A DNA stretch of 5,081 nucleotides, taken from positions 1-5,081 of the forward strand of contig JAJZPX010000179.1 in assembly GCA_021811025.1 (NCBI GenBank), written 5' to 3'. Below the pieces are notes generated by a model. The model ran no database searches and was not told the DNA's origin. It was given only the letters and a program-made list of their open reading frames with translations. The translations under genes were made by a program, and so were the position numbers. This document shows positions 5,077 to 5,081 of this stretch, one piece after another; the stretch's first letter is position 1, and each line of letters begins with the position of its first letter. Origin of the DNA: Actinomycetes bacterium (GTDB taxonomy: Bacteria; Actinomycetota; Coriobacteriia; Anaerosomatales; JAJZPX01).

Positions 5077-5081
5077 CGGAC

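Overview
This window is a GC-rich (about two thirds G+C) bacterial chromosome segment of housekeeping genes, all on the + strand, in the order cinA (3' part), thpR, recA, recX, rny. The SOS box before recA is of the Gram-positive/actinobacterial LexA type (CGAAC-N4-GTTCG, not the E. coli CTGT-N8-ACAG type). Together with the high GC, this points to an actinobacterial-like organism. The presence of an RNase Y gene would suit a deep branch such as Coriobacteriia better than Streptomyces or Mycobacterium. That placement is an inference from general features, not a database result.

Layout. 1-747: C-terminal part of CinA, comprising the end of the middle domain and the complete PncC-type NMN deamidase domain; the gene begins upstream of the window. 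747-1358: thpR, a 2H phosphoesterase, overlapping the cinA stop by one base. 1355-1426: recA promoter, with an SOS box lying inside the 17-bp spacer and a strong Shine-Dalgarno sequence. 1427-2458: recA (343 aa). 2484-3119: recX (211 aa), 25 nt after recA and presumably co-transcribed. 3120-3543: a 424-nt gene-free stretch. 3544-5076: rny (510 aa), complete, with 5 nt left after its stop.

How the genes work together. RecA is the recombinase and SOS co-protease, and RecX modulates RecA filaments. The SOS box means LexA cleavage should induce both. CinA/PncC deamidates NMN in pyridine nucleotide recycling, a route relevant to DNA ligase, which consumes NAD and releases NMN in most bacteria. ThpR handles RNA 2',3'-cyclic phosphate/2'-5' linkages. 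RNase Y is a membrane-anchored endonuclease that starts mRNA decay and probably has its own promoter.

The coding genes are ordinary. The part least explained by standard annotation is the recX-rny gap. It holds four exact copies of TGACGGC in 48 bp, with the first three spaced about one helical turn apart and the last merging with a -35 element. Next comes a well-formed promoter (TTGACG, 17 bp, TAGGAT), then a GC hairpin with a short T-rich tail only about 15 nt after the predicted start. Near the rny start codon are two back-to-back stem-loops and a competing hairpin that would enclose the ribosome-binding site. This looks like a regulated, structured leader for rny. In GC-rich DNA some of these stems are expected by chance, and comparison with relatives would decide. 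I found no tRNA, rRNA, CRISPR array, mobile element or novel protein system.
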